Assembly: GCA_028278225.1 (NCBI GenBank)
Contig: JANQEU010000031.1
Location: 1-64,000 of the forward strand
Reading direction: 5' to 3'
DNA: 64,000 nt
DNA from: Cyclobacteriaceae bacterium
GTDB lineage: Bacteria; Bacteroidota; Bacteroidia; Cytophagales; Cyclobacteriaceae
Positions 1-7,947 of this stretch are shown piece after piece (within the stretch, counting starts at the first letter, position 1; each line of letters begins with the position of its first letter). A program made the translations under genes and the position numbers. The notes beneath the pieces were generated by a model. That model did not search any database. It was not told the DNA's origin and saw only the letters and a program-made list of their open reading frames with translations.

Positions 1-1
1 A

Positions 2-76
2 GAATTGACGGTGAAAAAATGGAAAAGTAAAAAGATGATTGAAAAACTCATAGGTAGATCAGAGCATCCCGACTAA
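2..76 (+). CDS. C-terminal tail of a GIY-YIG-like endonuclease (partial, 5' end outside window)
   Basis: Reading from base 2, an open frame runs to a TAA at 74-76 and encodes 24 residues rich in lysine, with the block KKWKSKKMIEKLIG and then RSEHPD. This lysine-rich ending resembles the C-terminus of small GIY-YIG domain proteins that are frequent in Bacteroidota. The catalytic domain lies outside the window, so the family call rests on the tail only. The last codons run into a perfect hairpin (68-84) and a sequence with tRNA-like features. The call is an inference from remembered family endings and is only moderately safe. Confidence 0.45.
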   Translation, partial: ELTVKKWKSKKMIEKLIGRSEHPD

Positions 77-110
77 CAGTCGGGAGGGTCACTGGTTGGA
101 GAACGCCGAT
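44..110 (+). other. tRNA-like remnant and hairpin after the GIY-YIG tail
   Basis: Bases 68-84 form a perfect 7-bp stem around AAC; folded as a 5-bp stem they leave a 7-base loop CTAACAG with T at the position of U33 and a purine after the triplet, as in an anticodon loop. Upstream, CTC and GAG can pair around a loop containing GGTAGA, like a D-arm. Downstream there is a GGTT, but no complete T-arm, and no acceptor stem can be formed. It is therefore a tRNA-like remnant or coincidence, not a functional tRNA gene. Confidence 0.3.
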
Positions 111-130
111 ACGCTTGAATAATCCAGCCT

Positions 131-157
131 GCCCGCCATAATGTAATGAAGGCGGGT
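131..157. terminator. Hairpin between convergent genes
   Basis: CCCGCC at 132-137 pairs with GGCGGG at 151-156 around a 13-base loop. It lies between the plus-strand tail ending at 76 and the minus-strand gene ending at 211, where a bidirectional terminator would be expected. No strong U-tract follows on either side, so the role is tentative. Confidence 0.35.
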
Positions 158-210
158 CATTCCCAACATATTTCCATCCGCCAACAGGCAGTTTTTACAG
201 CTATCTCGAT

Positions 211-861
211 TTAGCTAATAGCCGTGGATAAATATTGATTAAAGGGATAGGCTACCTTGAAACGGTCTGTCAGATATTTTACCCGGCTGTCCTGGAGTAT
301 TTCCTGGTCTTTTAGATCTGTCCAGACAATGTAGCTTTTGAATTTCAGCATTTCAATATTAGGATGATCCTTGGGATAACCTTTCGGAGCGGTCTTCAGG
401 GCATCTCCCCGCAACCCTCCATATGTGTCTTTAAACTTTTTTCCGGCAAGGATCTTCTTCAACTCGTCAGGATTGTAATCGATCTCCTGCCGAACCTTCT
501 TGAGGATTTCGGCTTCCGGCATGTAAACTCCACAGGCCTGCATGGATTTTCCTGGTTCCACGTGAATGTAATAAGTGGGTTTGGGAGATTTTTTCCCTCC
601 TTCGGTGATTGCCGCCCCAAAATTCGGTTTGTAGGGCGTTTTGTCTTTACTAAAACGTACATCCCGGTGTATCCTGAAGATGCAGTCTTTTGGCTTTAAT
701 CCTGAAATACCCGGATCGAACCTGGAAATACTTTCAATGAGTTCCGAGACGAATCCCTCAAACTCCTTTTTCGCAGATTCGTAGAGGGGTTTATTATCAG
801 CCATCCACTCCCGGCTATTATTCTTTGATAGCTGCCTGAGAAATTTGAACACTTCATCCAT
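211..861 (-). CDS. DUF2461 family protein
   Basis: The 216-residue protein matches the DUF2461 (TIGR02453) family. It has the N-terminal pattern FLRQLSKNNSREWMADNK, then a central RIHRDVRFSKDKTPYKPNFG block and the ITEGGKK...YYIHVEPG segment typical of the family. The biochemical role is unknown. Members are widespread single-domain cytosolic proteins of about 220 residues, so the gene appears full length. It lies 11 bases downstream of murF on the same strand and may be co-transcribed with it. Confidence 0.85.
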   Translation of the reverse strand: MDEVFKFLRQLSKNNSREWMADNKPLYESAKKEFEGFVSELIESISRFDPGISGLKPKDCIFRIHRDVRFSKDKTPYKPNFGAAITEGGKKSPKPTYYIHVEPGKSMQACGVYMPEAEILKKVRQEIDYNPDELKKILAGKKFKDTYGGLRGDALKTAPKGYPKDHPNIEMLKFKSYIVWTDLKDQEILQDSRVKYLTDRFKVAYPFNQYLSTAIS

Positions 862-872
862 ATCCTAATTAT

Positions 873-2144
873 TTATTTTGTGATTACATCTACCAGGGAT
901 TCAAGCTTGACTGACCTGGAAGCTTTTAGTAAAACATTCATGTTTTTGAAATCCCTTTGCTGCAAATACGTCTCCAGCTCCTCCCTTGTTTCAAACCAAA
1001 TTGCGTCGGCTGATTTGTTCGCTGCATATTTCATGTAGCCCCCGAGTAAAAGCGATCTTATCTTATGCTGATCCAGGAGCTTACCTATAGCTTCATGTTC
1101 TTTTTCCGGGTTTTCGATTTCGTTCATCACACCCAAAACCGCTATTTTCTCACCCTTCAGTTGTTTAAAGCTCTCAAGTGATTTTGCCATCGAGTCCGGA
1201 TTTGCGTTGTAAGCGTCAAGGACAATCCTCACACCGTTTTTATTGATTATCTGGGCTCTCAGATTATCCGGTTCATAGGATGCAATTGCCTGGTTTACCG
1301 TATCATCCGGTACATTAAAATATCGTGCCATGGAAATTGCCGAAGCAATATTCTCGAAATTGTACTGCCCTATCAGGTTGGTCTTATATACAGATCCGTT
1401 CATCTCGTATTGTATAAACGGATCAGCAGAAAGAAACCGGACATCCTCGTTTGGATAAATGACGGGGCTGTCAAATCTTTTTGACATATTTGAAAGTCTC
1501 ATATCCATTGAGTTGATGAACACCTGACCATGGTTTTTCCGGAGGTGATCGAATAATTCACTCTTCCCTCGCAACACCCCGTCAATACCTCCGAAACCCT
1601 CGGTATGTGCCTTTCCGATATTGGTTATCAAACCGTGTGTCGGATTTGCGATATCGCACAGGTCCTTGATCTCCCCGACATGGTTCGCCCCCATCTCAAT
1701 TATGGCTATCTCTACTTGCGGATATATATCCAAAATCGTGAGTGGCACACCGATATGATTATTGTAGTTGCCGGATGTACTGTGTACTATAAAGTTTTTG
1801 GAAAGCACCCTGGTCAACAACTCCTTCGTTGTAGTCTTACCATTTGATCCGGTCAGTCCCAGAACTACCCTTTTGTACCTGCTCCTGTGAAAAACAGCAA
1901 GATCCTGTAAAGCCTTAAGGGAGTTATCAACCATTATTGTGCGGCTATCTCCTGCAAATTCCGGATCATCCACCACAGCATAGGACGCACCGGACTCCAA
2001 GGCCTTTGCCGCGTATTGACTACCATTGAAATTAGGGCCCCTGAGTCCAAAAAACAGGTTATCAGGTTCTATCGTACGAGTATCTATGGAAACGCCGTCA
2101 CTCAGTAAGAAGCGGGAGTACAGGAACTCAATAAAATTATTCAT
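873..2144 (-). CDS. murF: UDP-N-acetylmuramoyl-tripeptide--D-alanyl-D-alanine ligase
   Basis: MurF adds the D-Ala-D-Ala dipeptide to UDP-MurNAc-tripeptide, the last cytoplasmic step of the peptidoglycan precursor pathway. The 423-residue protein has the N-terminal uracil-binding domain (about 1-90, with the SxDTRTI start motif), the ATP P-loop GSNGKTTTK at 99-107, the EMGANHVGEI block near 150 and the DAYNANPDSM motif near 310 of the C-terminal Mur ligase domain. Length is slightly short but normal for Bacteroidota. A TAnnTTTG box lies 21 bases before the ATG. It stands apart from the main mur/dcw cluster here, next to DUF2461. Confidence 0.95.
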   Translation of the reverse strand: MNNFIEFLYSRFLLSDGVSIDTRTIEPDNLFFGLRGPNFNGSQYAAKALESGASYAVVDDPEFAGDSRTIMVDNSLKALQDLAVFHRSRYKRVVLGLTGSNGKTTTKELLTRVLSKNFIVHSTSGNYNNHIGVPLTILDIYPQVEIAIIEMGANHVGEIKDLCDIANPTHGLITNIGKAHTEGFGGIDGVLRGKSELFDHLRKNHGQVFINSMDMRLSNMSKRFDSPVIYPNEDVRFLSADPFIQYEMNGSVYKTNLIGQYNFENIASAISMARYFNVPDDTVNQAIASYEPDNLRAQIINKNGVRIVLDAYNANPDSMAKSLESFKQLKGEKIAVLGVMNEIENPEKEHEAIGKLLDQHKIRSLLLGGYMKYAANKSADAIWFETREELETYLQQRDFKNMNVLLKASRSVKLESLVDVITK

Positions 2145-2164
2145 TTACAGGAATTAAATTCGCC

Positions 2165-2172
2165 CAAAGATA
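2165..2172 (-). promoter_or_regulatory. Bacteroidota minus-7 box of murF
   Basis: On the minus strand TATCTTTG fits the Bacteroidota consensus TAnnTTTG. A TTG lies 22 bases further upstream, a usable minus-33 element. A start at about 2160 would give a leader of about 15 bases. Confidence 0.5.
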
Positions 2173-2178
2173 GGGTAT

Positions 2179-2589
2179 ATGCAAAGTGACATTTCAATAT
2201 TGATTTACCAATCACAGGATGAAATTAATCACTTGAGCTTCAAAAATAAATTTGTTGGGTGGTTGTCTGAGGCTTATCCTCACATACCCAGTCTTCATGT
2301 TGATTCATTTTCAGGTAGTGAAATGTTTAATTATGCCGGCCAGATTTTTGAAAACTCCAGGTTCACTTTATTTATTACCCTGTTTGATCACTCGGCAAAT
2401 ATCACGGGGTTGATTCCCCTGATAAGAAAATCAAACAACCATAGAGATGTGACTTTCGCTTCTCTGGGCTGGCATAATATTCTGGATATAATCCACAAAT
2501 CTCCCCGCAAATTCCAGGGCATGAATGAATTGAGAGACTTTGTTACAGGCTGGATTCAGGCCAGGTTAAATGAATCCGAATCAGCCTGA
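2179..2589 (+). CDS. Hypothetical protein, 136 residues
   Basis: This gene starts only 34 bases from the divergent murF start and its last 34 bases overlap the end of the convergent amidase gene. The protein is soluble, with no signal peptide, membrane segment or recognisable catalytic motif. It has an alternating hydrophobic pattern (SRFTLFITLFDHS) that suggests a small alpha/beta fold, and a C-terminal helix. I do not recognise the family. A short orphan between two well-known genes could be lineage-specific. Confidence 0.65.
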   Translation: MQSDISILIYQSQDEINHLSFKNKFVGWLSEAYPHIPSLHVDSFSGSEMFNYAGQIFENSRFTLFITLFDHSANITGLIPLIRKSNNHRDVTFASLGWHNILDIIHKSPRKFQGMNELRDFVTGWIQARLNESESA

Positions 2590-3347
2590 AAGGGAAATTT
2601 TTGCCGGAATTTGTTGAGCCCGGCAGCATCCAGTTTCACAGTTGCCAAACTATCATCCGACCCCAAATGCTGAACTGCTTCCCCCAGGTAGTCATATACT
2701 GCCGAGTGCCCGACGTATTCAGCACCCGTGCCATCCATTCCTATCCGGTTTACCCCAATGGAGTAAGAAATGTTTTCGATCGCCCTCGCCTGCAGTAAAG
2801 TATCCCACGCATGGGTCCTTGGCTTTGGCCAGCTTGCAATGAAAATAATAAGATCATATTCGTATAACAGATCTTCCGTTCTGACAGACCTGGTCCATAC
2901 CGGAAACCGAAGATCATAACATATCAATGGAAATACTTTCCATCCTCTCAAGTCAAAGATCAAACGATCATCTCCCGGGGTATATTCCTTATCTTCACGT
3001 GCCAACCCAAAAAGATGCTTTTTGTTGTAATGCAAGGATGAGCCGTCCGGTTTTACCACATACAGCCTGTTGTAAAAGTTGCCCTTTTCCTGAATAATAT
3101 AACTGCCCATCACGTGGGCGCCTGTCTGTTCGGACATTTGTTTCATCCAGCGAAAAGTTTTGCCATTCACCGGTTCGGCCAGCACTTTGGCATTCATTGA
3201 AAACCCCGTGGAAAACATTTCCGGTAAAATAATGAGATCGGTCCTTCCTTTTATCTGCCATATCTTCTCTTCAAATGATGCCAGATTTGCATCCACTTTC
3301 TCCCACTGAAGATCCGATTGTATCAAGGTCACGTACAGATCATTCAT
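2556..3347 (-). CDS. Omega-amidase / C-N hydrolase of the nitrilase superfamily (YafV-like)
   Basis: The 263-residue protein carries the nitrilase-superfamily triad: Glu43 in ILPEMFSTGFS, Lys110 in YNKKHLFGLA and Cys143 in PLICYDLRFP. Omega-amidases of this type hydrolyse alpha-ketoglutaramate or alpha-ketosuccinamate, the products of glutamine or asparagine transamination. The start codon overlaps the stop of the upstream aminotransferase gene, so the two are translationally coupled. Pairing an omega-amidase with a methionine/glutamine transaminase is known from methionine salvage (the mtnE/mtnU and YbdL/YafV pairs). Substrate is inferred from that pairing. Confidence 0.88.
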   Translation of the reverse strand: MNDLYVTLIQSDLQWEKVDANLASFEEKIWQIKGRTDLIILPEMFSTGFSMNAKVLAEPVNGKTFRWMKQMSEQTGAHVMGSYIIQEKGNFYNRLYVVKPDGSSLHYNKKHLFGLAREDKEYTPGDDRLIFDLRGWKVFPLICYDLRFPVWTRSVRTEDLLYEYDLIIFIASWPKPRTHAWDTLLQARAIENISYSIGVNRIGMDGTGAEYVGHSAVYDYLGEAVQHLGSDDSLATVKLDAAGLNKFRQKFPFQADSDSFNLA

Positions 3348-4498
3348 TATGAATATGCATTTAATATGTTTACGGCCTTCATGATCGTTTCATCTTCCTT
3401 TGCAAAACAGAACCTTAGCACGTGGTCATCAAACCCGTCTTCATAAAACACTGAGATCGGTATGGAGGCAAGCCGGGCTTCTTTCGTCATTTTGGTGGCC
3501 AGGGCCATATCGTTCAGAGCATCCTGGTATTTCAAAAGTTGAAAATAAGTCCCCCTGGACCTTACCGGTATAAACCTGGGATTATCGAGCTGATCGACAA
3601 ATAAGTCTCTTTTTTTCTCAAACAATTTGGAGATGGATTCAAATTGTAATCCTTCTTCCATATAATCAGCAAGTGCAAACTGTGTAGGCGTGTGAACACT
3701 GAAGGTTAGGAATTGATGTATTTTTTGTATTTCCCTGGTCAGCGTTTCACTGGCAATGGCAAAACCCACTTTCCAACCCGTAGCATGAAATATCTTTCCA
3801 AATGAAAAAATTGCTACGCTTCGCATGGCAAGTTCGGGATATCTCAATACGCTTTCATGCCTTTGTCCATCAAAGATGATATGATGATAAACCTCATCGC
3901 TAACCACGATCAGATCATTTTTAATGGCAATTTCCTGCAACCTTTCAAGGTCTGTTTTCTCCAAAATGGCCCCGGTCGGATTATGTGGGGAGTTGATCAA
4001 AATGATCCTGGTGTTGGCCCCAATTCTGGATTCCACCTGGTCCCAGTCTACTGAGAAATCAGCAGGGCGTAATTTCAACCTTACCGGTATTCCACCATTC
4101 AAACGGACTACAGGATCATAACTGTCATATGAGGGATCAAATATGATTACCTCATCTCCGGGGGAAATCAACCCCGCAAGGGAAGCATATATCGCCTCTG
4201 TGGCACCCACTGTGATTGTCACATTATTTTCCCAGTTTATTTGTGCCCCGTAATAGTCAGAAAAAAGATCGGCTATCTCTTTTCGAAGTTTTGGGATGCC
4301 GTTACTGGGAGCATATTGGTTCCGGCCTGACTTCATATGATGATTTACCAGGTCTACCAACCTTTTGTCCGCATCAAAGTCAGGAAATCCCTGTGACAGG
4401 TTTAGGGCTCCATGATCACTTGAAAGTTGTGACATGGTCGTAAAGATGGATGTCCCTACATTCGGAAGTTTTGAAATGGGTTCACCGTATACGGTCAT
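3347..4498 (-). CDS. PLP-dependent methionine (glutamine/kynurenine-type) aminotransferase, YbdL-like
   Basis: This is a class I/II aminotransferase of 383 residues. It has the cofactor-binding motifs SPHNPTG at 170-176, SDEVY at 200-204, and the Schiff-base lysine Lys235 in SFGKIFHATGWK, the last being typical of the kynurenine/glutamine transaminase K and YbdL branch. Such enzymes regenerate methionine from its keto acid using glutamine. The downstream omega-amidase would remove the resulting keto-amide and pull the reaction forward. The gene overlaps def by four bases (ATGA) upstream and the amidase by one base downstream, so it lies within a compact operon. Confidence 0.9.
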   Translation of the reverse strand: MTVYGEPISKLPNVGTSIFTTMSQLSSDHGALNLSQGFPDFDADKRLVDLVNHHMKSGRNQYAPSNGIPKLRKEIADLFSDYYGAQINWENNVTITVGATEAIYASLAGLISPGDEVIIFDPSYDSYDPVVRLNGGIPVRLKLRPADFSVDWDQVESRIGANTRIILINSPHNPTGAILEKTDLERLQEIAIKNDLIVVSDEVYHHIIFDGQRHESVLRYPELAMRSVAIFSFGKIFHATGWKVGFAIASETLTREIQKIHQFLTFSVHTPTQFALADYMEEGLQFESISKLFEKKRDLFVDQLDNPRFIPVRSRGTYFQLLKYQDALNDMALATKMTKEARLASIPISVFYEDGFDDHVLRFCFAKEDETIMKAVNILNAYS

Positions 4499-5046
4499 CT
4501 TTTTTGCGGAACTCTGACACGATAATCCGCGTCTGTCTTTCCTTTGCTGATATTGGTGAGTTTACCTTTCAATAATCGTTTCTTGAAAGGCGATACATGA
4601 TCGGTAAAAAGAATGCCCTCTACATGATCATATTCATGTTGGATGATCCTGGCGGCCATACCCTCATATTCTTTTTCCTGCAGCTCCCAGTTTTCGTCAT
4701 AAAACCTGATCCTGATCTTTGGTTGCCGTATGATATCTTCCCGTATTCCGGGAATGCTCAGGCAGCCCTCTTCAAATGCCCATTCCTTTCCGGATTCTTC
4801 GATCATCTCTGCATTTACGAAAACCTGCCGGATGCCATCCTCCTCTTTTTCTTCTGTCGGGGTGCTGTCAATGATGAATAATCGAAGTGATTTTCCGATT
4901 TGAGGAGCAGCAAGGCCGATACCATTGGCCTGATACATCGTTTCAAACATATCCCGCGCTATCTCTTTGATGTCGACATCTGTCCCCACCGGAGAAGTCT
5001 TCTTTTTCAAGACCGGATCACCGTATAGCACTATGGGATAAATCAT
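4495..5046 (-). CDS. def: Peptide deformylase
   Basis: Def removes the formyl group from the N-terminal methionine of nascent proteins. The 183-residue protein has all three family motifs: GIGLAAPQ at 42-49, EEGCLSIPG around Cys95, and QHEYDHVEG with His137, Glu138 and His141. Cys95 and the two histidines bind the metal. An acidic insert (EEKEED) follows the second strand. The gene overlaps yqgF upstream and the aminotransferase downstream by four bases each. Confidence 0.96.
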   Translation of the reverse strand: MIYPIVLYGDPVLKKKTSPVGTDVDIKEIARDMFETMYQANGIGLAAPQIGKSLRLFIIDSTPTEEKEEDGIRQVFVNAEMIEESGKEWAFEEGCLSIPGIREDIIRQPKIRIRFYDENWELQEKEYEGMAARIIQHEYDHVEGILFTDHVSPFKKRLLKGKLTNISKGKTDADYRVRVPQKR

Positions 5047-5456
5047 GCTTTTGATTCCATATATGATTGCAAAATGATTACCGCACTGGTTTTATCTATA
5101 TTCATTTTTTTTCTTCGATCTTTTTTCTTAACTCCGGCCTGTACCATGCTCTGCACAGCTAACCGGGAGGTATTCCATTCGTCGTGCAAAAGTAACTTCA
5201 TATCCGGAAATACTTTTTTGAAACGATTTACAAATGCTTCTACCTGCGGCGTATTGTTTGTAGGGGATCCGTCATCCTTTGTAGGCCAACCCACCACAAC
5301 CTCATCCACGGTCTCTTCCCGGAAGTAGTCTGTGAGAAAATCAAATAATTCATGGGTTTTTACCGCTCTGAGTGGTGTCGCAATGATCTGAAGTGGATCG
5401 CTTACCGCAATCCCGCTTCTTTTCGTTCCATAATCAATGGATAGCAATCGACCCAT
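5043..5456 (-). CDS. yqgF: Putative pre-16S rRNA nuclease / Holliday junction resolvase-like YqgF
   Basis: The 137-residue protein has the RNase H-fold start LLSIDYGTKRSGIAV with the catalytic Asp8, the VVGWPTKDDGSP segment (family GxPxxxDG), and the C-terminal DKTSAVIILQ block with the conserved acidic residue. YqgF/RuvX proteins take part in 16S rRNA 5'-end maturation. It directly abuts the upstream hemerythrin-like gene and overlaps def, so it sits inside the same operon. Confidence 0.93.
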   Translation of the reverse strand: MGRLLSIDYGTKRSGIAVSDPLQIIATPLRAVKTHELFDFLTDYFREETVDEVVVGWPTKDDGSPTNNTPQVEAFVNRFKKVFPDMKLLLHDEWNTSRLAVQSMVQAGVKKKDRRKKMNIDKTSAVIILQSYMESKA

Positions 5457-6185
5457 TCAGTTCAACCTGCACAGAGATTCCATGCTTTGGTAAAATAAGC
5501 ACTCCAGCTCGATTGCCTTTGGGAACAGGATTTCATTTTCAATTTCCGAGTGAAACAGAATTTCCCTGTTGAATGCCTGGATCTCCTTCACAATGACATC
5601 TGTAAGAAGGTTATCTACCGGGATTTCATCTATTAATTCCCTTAATCCCGCCATTTCATCCTCGTCCACATGAAGCGCCCGCAGTTGTTCGAGGGACAGT
5701 GAGCTGTATTTCCAGATCCGGCTGGGATTTTTGTCAGGATTCTTTTGATGTACATCGATGAGAAACTCCACGTAATCAAATAATTCGTCCTCTTCCTTGT
5801 AAATGTGATTGATAAAATCCTCCACAAAAAGCGGGAAGACCATTTTCAAATCCCTGATAAGCGTGCTTCTGCCGTCAAGCTGGTTAATAAGATTGGCTAC
5901 ATATGGAAGATAGTTCTTTATGTAGGAATTATGTGAATACCTGAGAAATTCAAGGGTCAGCTCAAGGGGATAGGTCTTGATTTCATCTAAGGGAATTCTT
6001 GTGGACGAATCAAACTGATAAAAACTTTTAATTACCCTTTTTCGGTCAATTCCCCTTTCTTCACATAAGTCGATCAGTTTTCGGTCTTCGTAGTTGTAGA
6101 ACTCAAGACCCAGGTAATGCAGCGCCCGAGCATAGATGTAGTTTTCGTCTACAATTTCCCCAATCTTTTTCTCAAACACTTTCAT
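5457..6185 (-). CDS. Hemerythrin-like (RIC/YtfE-related) protein
   Basis: The start at 6185 is chosen because the ATG opens MKVFEKKIGEIVDENY and the frame further upstream runs into the promoter area of the divergent protease. The 242-residue all-helical protein has spaced His and Glu residues in the order expected for a four-helix di-iron site: HNSYIKNYLP, EDFINHIYKEEDELF, LHVDEDEMAGL and ILFHSEIENEILFP. This resembles the hemerythrin domain of iron-sulfur cluster repair proteins (YtfE/ScdA). The N-terminal region aligns with the helical DUF542-like part but lacks the usual cysteine pair. It heads the yqgF-def operon. Confidence 0.75.
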   Translation of the reverse strand: MKVFEKKIGEIVDENYIYARALHYLGLEFYNYEDRKLIDLCEERGIDRKRVIKSFYQFDSSTRIPLDEIKTYPLELTLEFLRYSHNSYIKNYLPYVANLINQLDGRSTLIRDLKMVFPLFVEDFINHIYKEEDELFDYVEFLIDVHQKNPDKNPSRIWKYSSLSLEQLRALHVDEDEMAGLRELIDEIPVDNLLTDVIVKEIQAFNREILFHSEIENEILFPKAIELECLFYQSMESLCRLN

Positions 6186-6193
6186 ATAATCTT

Positions 6194-6201
6194 CAAATAT
6201 A
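6194..6201 (-). promoter_or_regulatory. Possible minus-7 box of the hemerythrin-yqgF-def operon
   Basis: TATATTTG on the minus strand fits TAnnTTTG but ends only eight bases from the chosen ATG, so the transcript would be nearly leaderless. No clear minus-33 element is seen. Confidence 0.3.
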
Positions 6202-6277
6202 AAAACTACATATGGCAGATTACCCAAACGAAATCGATTTTATATCCGTTTAGCTACATACCTATTTATGTGTATCT

Positions 6278-6285
6278 TATTTTTG
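6278..6285 (+). promoter_or_regulatory. Minus-7 box of the S41 protease gene
   Basis: TATTTTTG fits TAnnTTTG and lies 17 bases before the GTG start at 6303. An AAGGAA lies between box and start and may serve as a ribosome binding site. The box argues against any start upstream of 6303. Confidence 0.4.
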
Positions 6286-6302
6286 GAACAAAATCAAGGA
6301 AA

Positions 6303-7940
6303 GTGAAGGAGAACAAAAATTCTAAACAGGCCGTAAGACTACCCCTATTTATCGGCGCCGCTATGGCACTGGGAATATTCATAGGTGCTCAAATGGCGGA
6401 TTCGGGAGGAGATAAACCCGAACTCTTCAAAAGTATTTATAAGCTGAGACAGGTTATTTCATATATTGAAAATGATTATGTGGACGAAGTGGACACGGAG
6501 GAGTTGGTTGAAGGATTGATCGAGAATATGCTTGTCAAACTTGATCCGCATACGATATATATTCCCAAGGAGCAAATGGAACGCACCCAGTCCGAACTAA
6601 GGGGAAATTTTGAAGGGATTGGTATTCAATTCAGTATCATAAAAGACACTATAAATGTCATTGCTGCACTTAGTGGTGGTCCATCTGAAAAACTGGGAAT
6701 AAGATCGGGGGATCGAATCATCAAGGTTAATGGTGAAAACGTGGCAGGTATTGGTATTACCACAACTGATGTGATGGACAAACTAATGGGTCCGAAAGGC
6801 ACAGAGGTCAATGTAACTGTGATGCGTAAAAGCGGGGATAACCTGACCATTGAATATACGATCGAAAGGGATGTGATCCCGGTATCATCCGTGGATGTCG
6901 CCTATATGATCGATGAGGAAATCGGATACATTAAGGCCAGCAGGTTTACGGCTACAACCTATATGGAATTCAAGGAAGCACTGAATGTCCTGCAACAAAA
7001 GGGTATGCAGAAGCTGGTACTGGACCTCACCAACAATCCGGGAGGCATCATGAGCGTCTGTATCGACATGGCAGATGAATTCCTCGCCGGTAAGCAGTTG
7101 ATCGTTTATACCCAGGGGAAAGAGTCCCGATACAATGAAAATCACATATCCCGCATAAAAGGAGATTTTGAGGAAGACCCTTTGATCATCCTCATCAATG
7201 AAGGATCGGCCTCAGCCTCAGAGATAGTAGCCGGAGCCGTACAAGACCACGACAGGGGACTAATAGTTGGCAGACGGTCATTTGGAAAAGGACTGGTTCA
7301 GGTGGGAATGGGCCTCAACGATGGATCCCAGTTAAGACTCACTATTTCCAGGTACTATACACCATCAGGGAGATGCATTCAAAAGTCCTATAATGGAGAT
7401 ATTGCCGAGTACCGGAGAGAAAACTATGAACGATTTCAAAATGGTGAGATATTTCACCGGGATAGCATTGTTGTGAATGATTCGCTGGCATTTACTACGG
7501 ATAAAGGGAGAACAGTGTATGGCGGTGGCGGTATTATCCCTGATTATTTTGTGCCCTATGACACTTCGGGGAATTCAAGGTACCTCAACCAGCTTTTTAC
7601 GTCAAATACGATCGCCGAATACGTATTAGGCCTTACAGACGAAGAGATCAGACCATTGGAGGAATTGGGGATGAGCGCATTCCTGGAGTCTTTTGAGGTG
7701 GATGATAATACCGTGCAAAAGGTGATAGAAGTGGCCTCCCGTAATGGTGTCAGTTTTAACGGAGAGCAGTTCGAATCATCCGAAGATAAGATCAAACTTT
7801 ACCTGAAAGCTTACCTGGGAAGAAGGATCTGGGGCAGCCAGGGTTTTTATCCCGTTCTCAATCAGGACAATGAAATTTTGTTGAAAGCTTTGGAGTTGTT
7901 CGACGAAGCTGAGAAATTAGCCCGTACTAACCCAAACTAA
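6303..7940 (+). CDS. S41 family C-terminal processing peptidase (Ctp/Prc-like)
   Basis: The open frame extends upstream across the divergent gene, but real coding begins at GTG 6303 (KENKNSKQ...), followed by one hydrophobic anchor LFIGAAMALGIFIGAQ. The 545-residue protein has an N-terminal helical region, a PDZ domain (about 80-170, with GIGIQF and LGIRSGDRI), and the S41 catalytic core with the nucleophile in NEGSASASE and the lysine in GRRSFGKGLVQ. Such proteases cut C-terminal tails of periplasmic proteins. The C-terminal extension of about 150 residues is usual for Bacteroidota members. It is followed seven bases later by hmgA. Confidence 0.93.
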   Translation: MKENKNSKQAVRLPLFIGAAMALGIFIGAQMADSGGDKPELFKSIYKLRQVISYIENDYVDEVDTEELVEGLIENMLVKLDPHTIYIPKEQMERTQSELRGNFEGIGIQFSIIKDTINVIAALSGGPSEKLGIRSGDRIIKVNGENVAGIGITTTDVMDKLMGPKGTEVNVTVMRKSGDNLTIEYTIERDVIPVSSVDVAYMIDEEIGYIKASRFTATTYMEFKEALNVLQQKGMQKLVLDLTNNPGGIMSVCIDMADEFLAGKQLIVYTQGKESRYNENHISRIKGDFEEDPLIILINEGSASASEIVAGAVQDHDRGLIVGRRSFGKGLVQVGMGLNDGSQLRLTISRYYTPSGRCIQKSYNGDIAEYRRENYERFQNGEIFHRDSIVVNDSLAFTTDKGRTVYGGGGIIPDYFVPYDTSGNSRYLNQLFTSNTIAEYVLGLTDEEIRPLEELGMSAFLESFEVDDNTVQKVIEVASRNGVSFNGEQFESSEDKIKLYLKAYLGRRIWGSQGFYPVLNQDNEILLKALELFDEAEKLARTNPN

Positions 7941-7947
7941 ACAACCT

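Noticed and set aside
44-110. Functional tRNA gene
   Set aside because: No acceptor stem or complete T-arm can be formed; only the anticodon-like and D-like arms are present.
6117-6302. N-terminal extension of the S41 protease
   Set aside because: It crosses the start of the divergent hemerythrin-like gene and the promoter box at 6278-6285, and does not resemble protein sequence.
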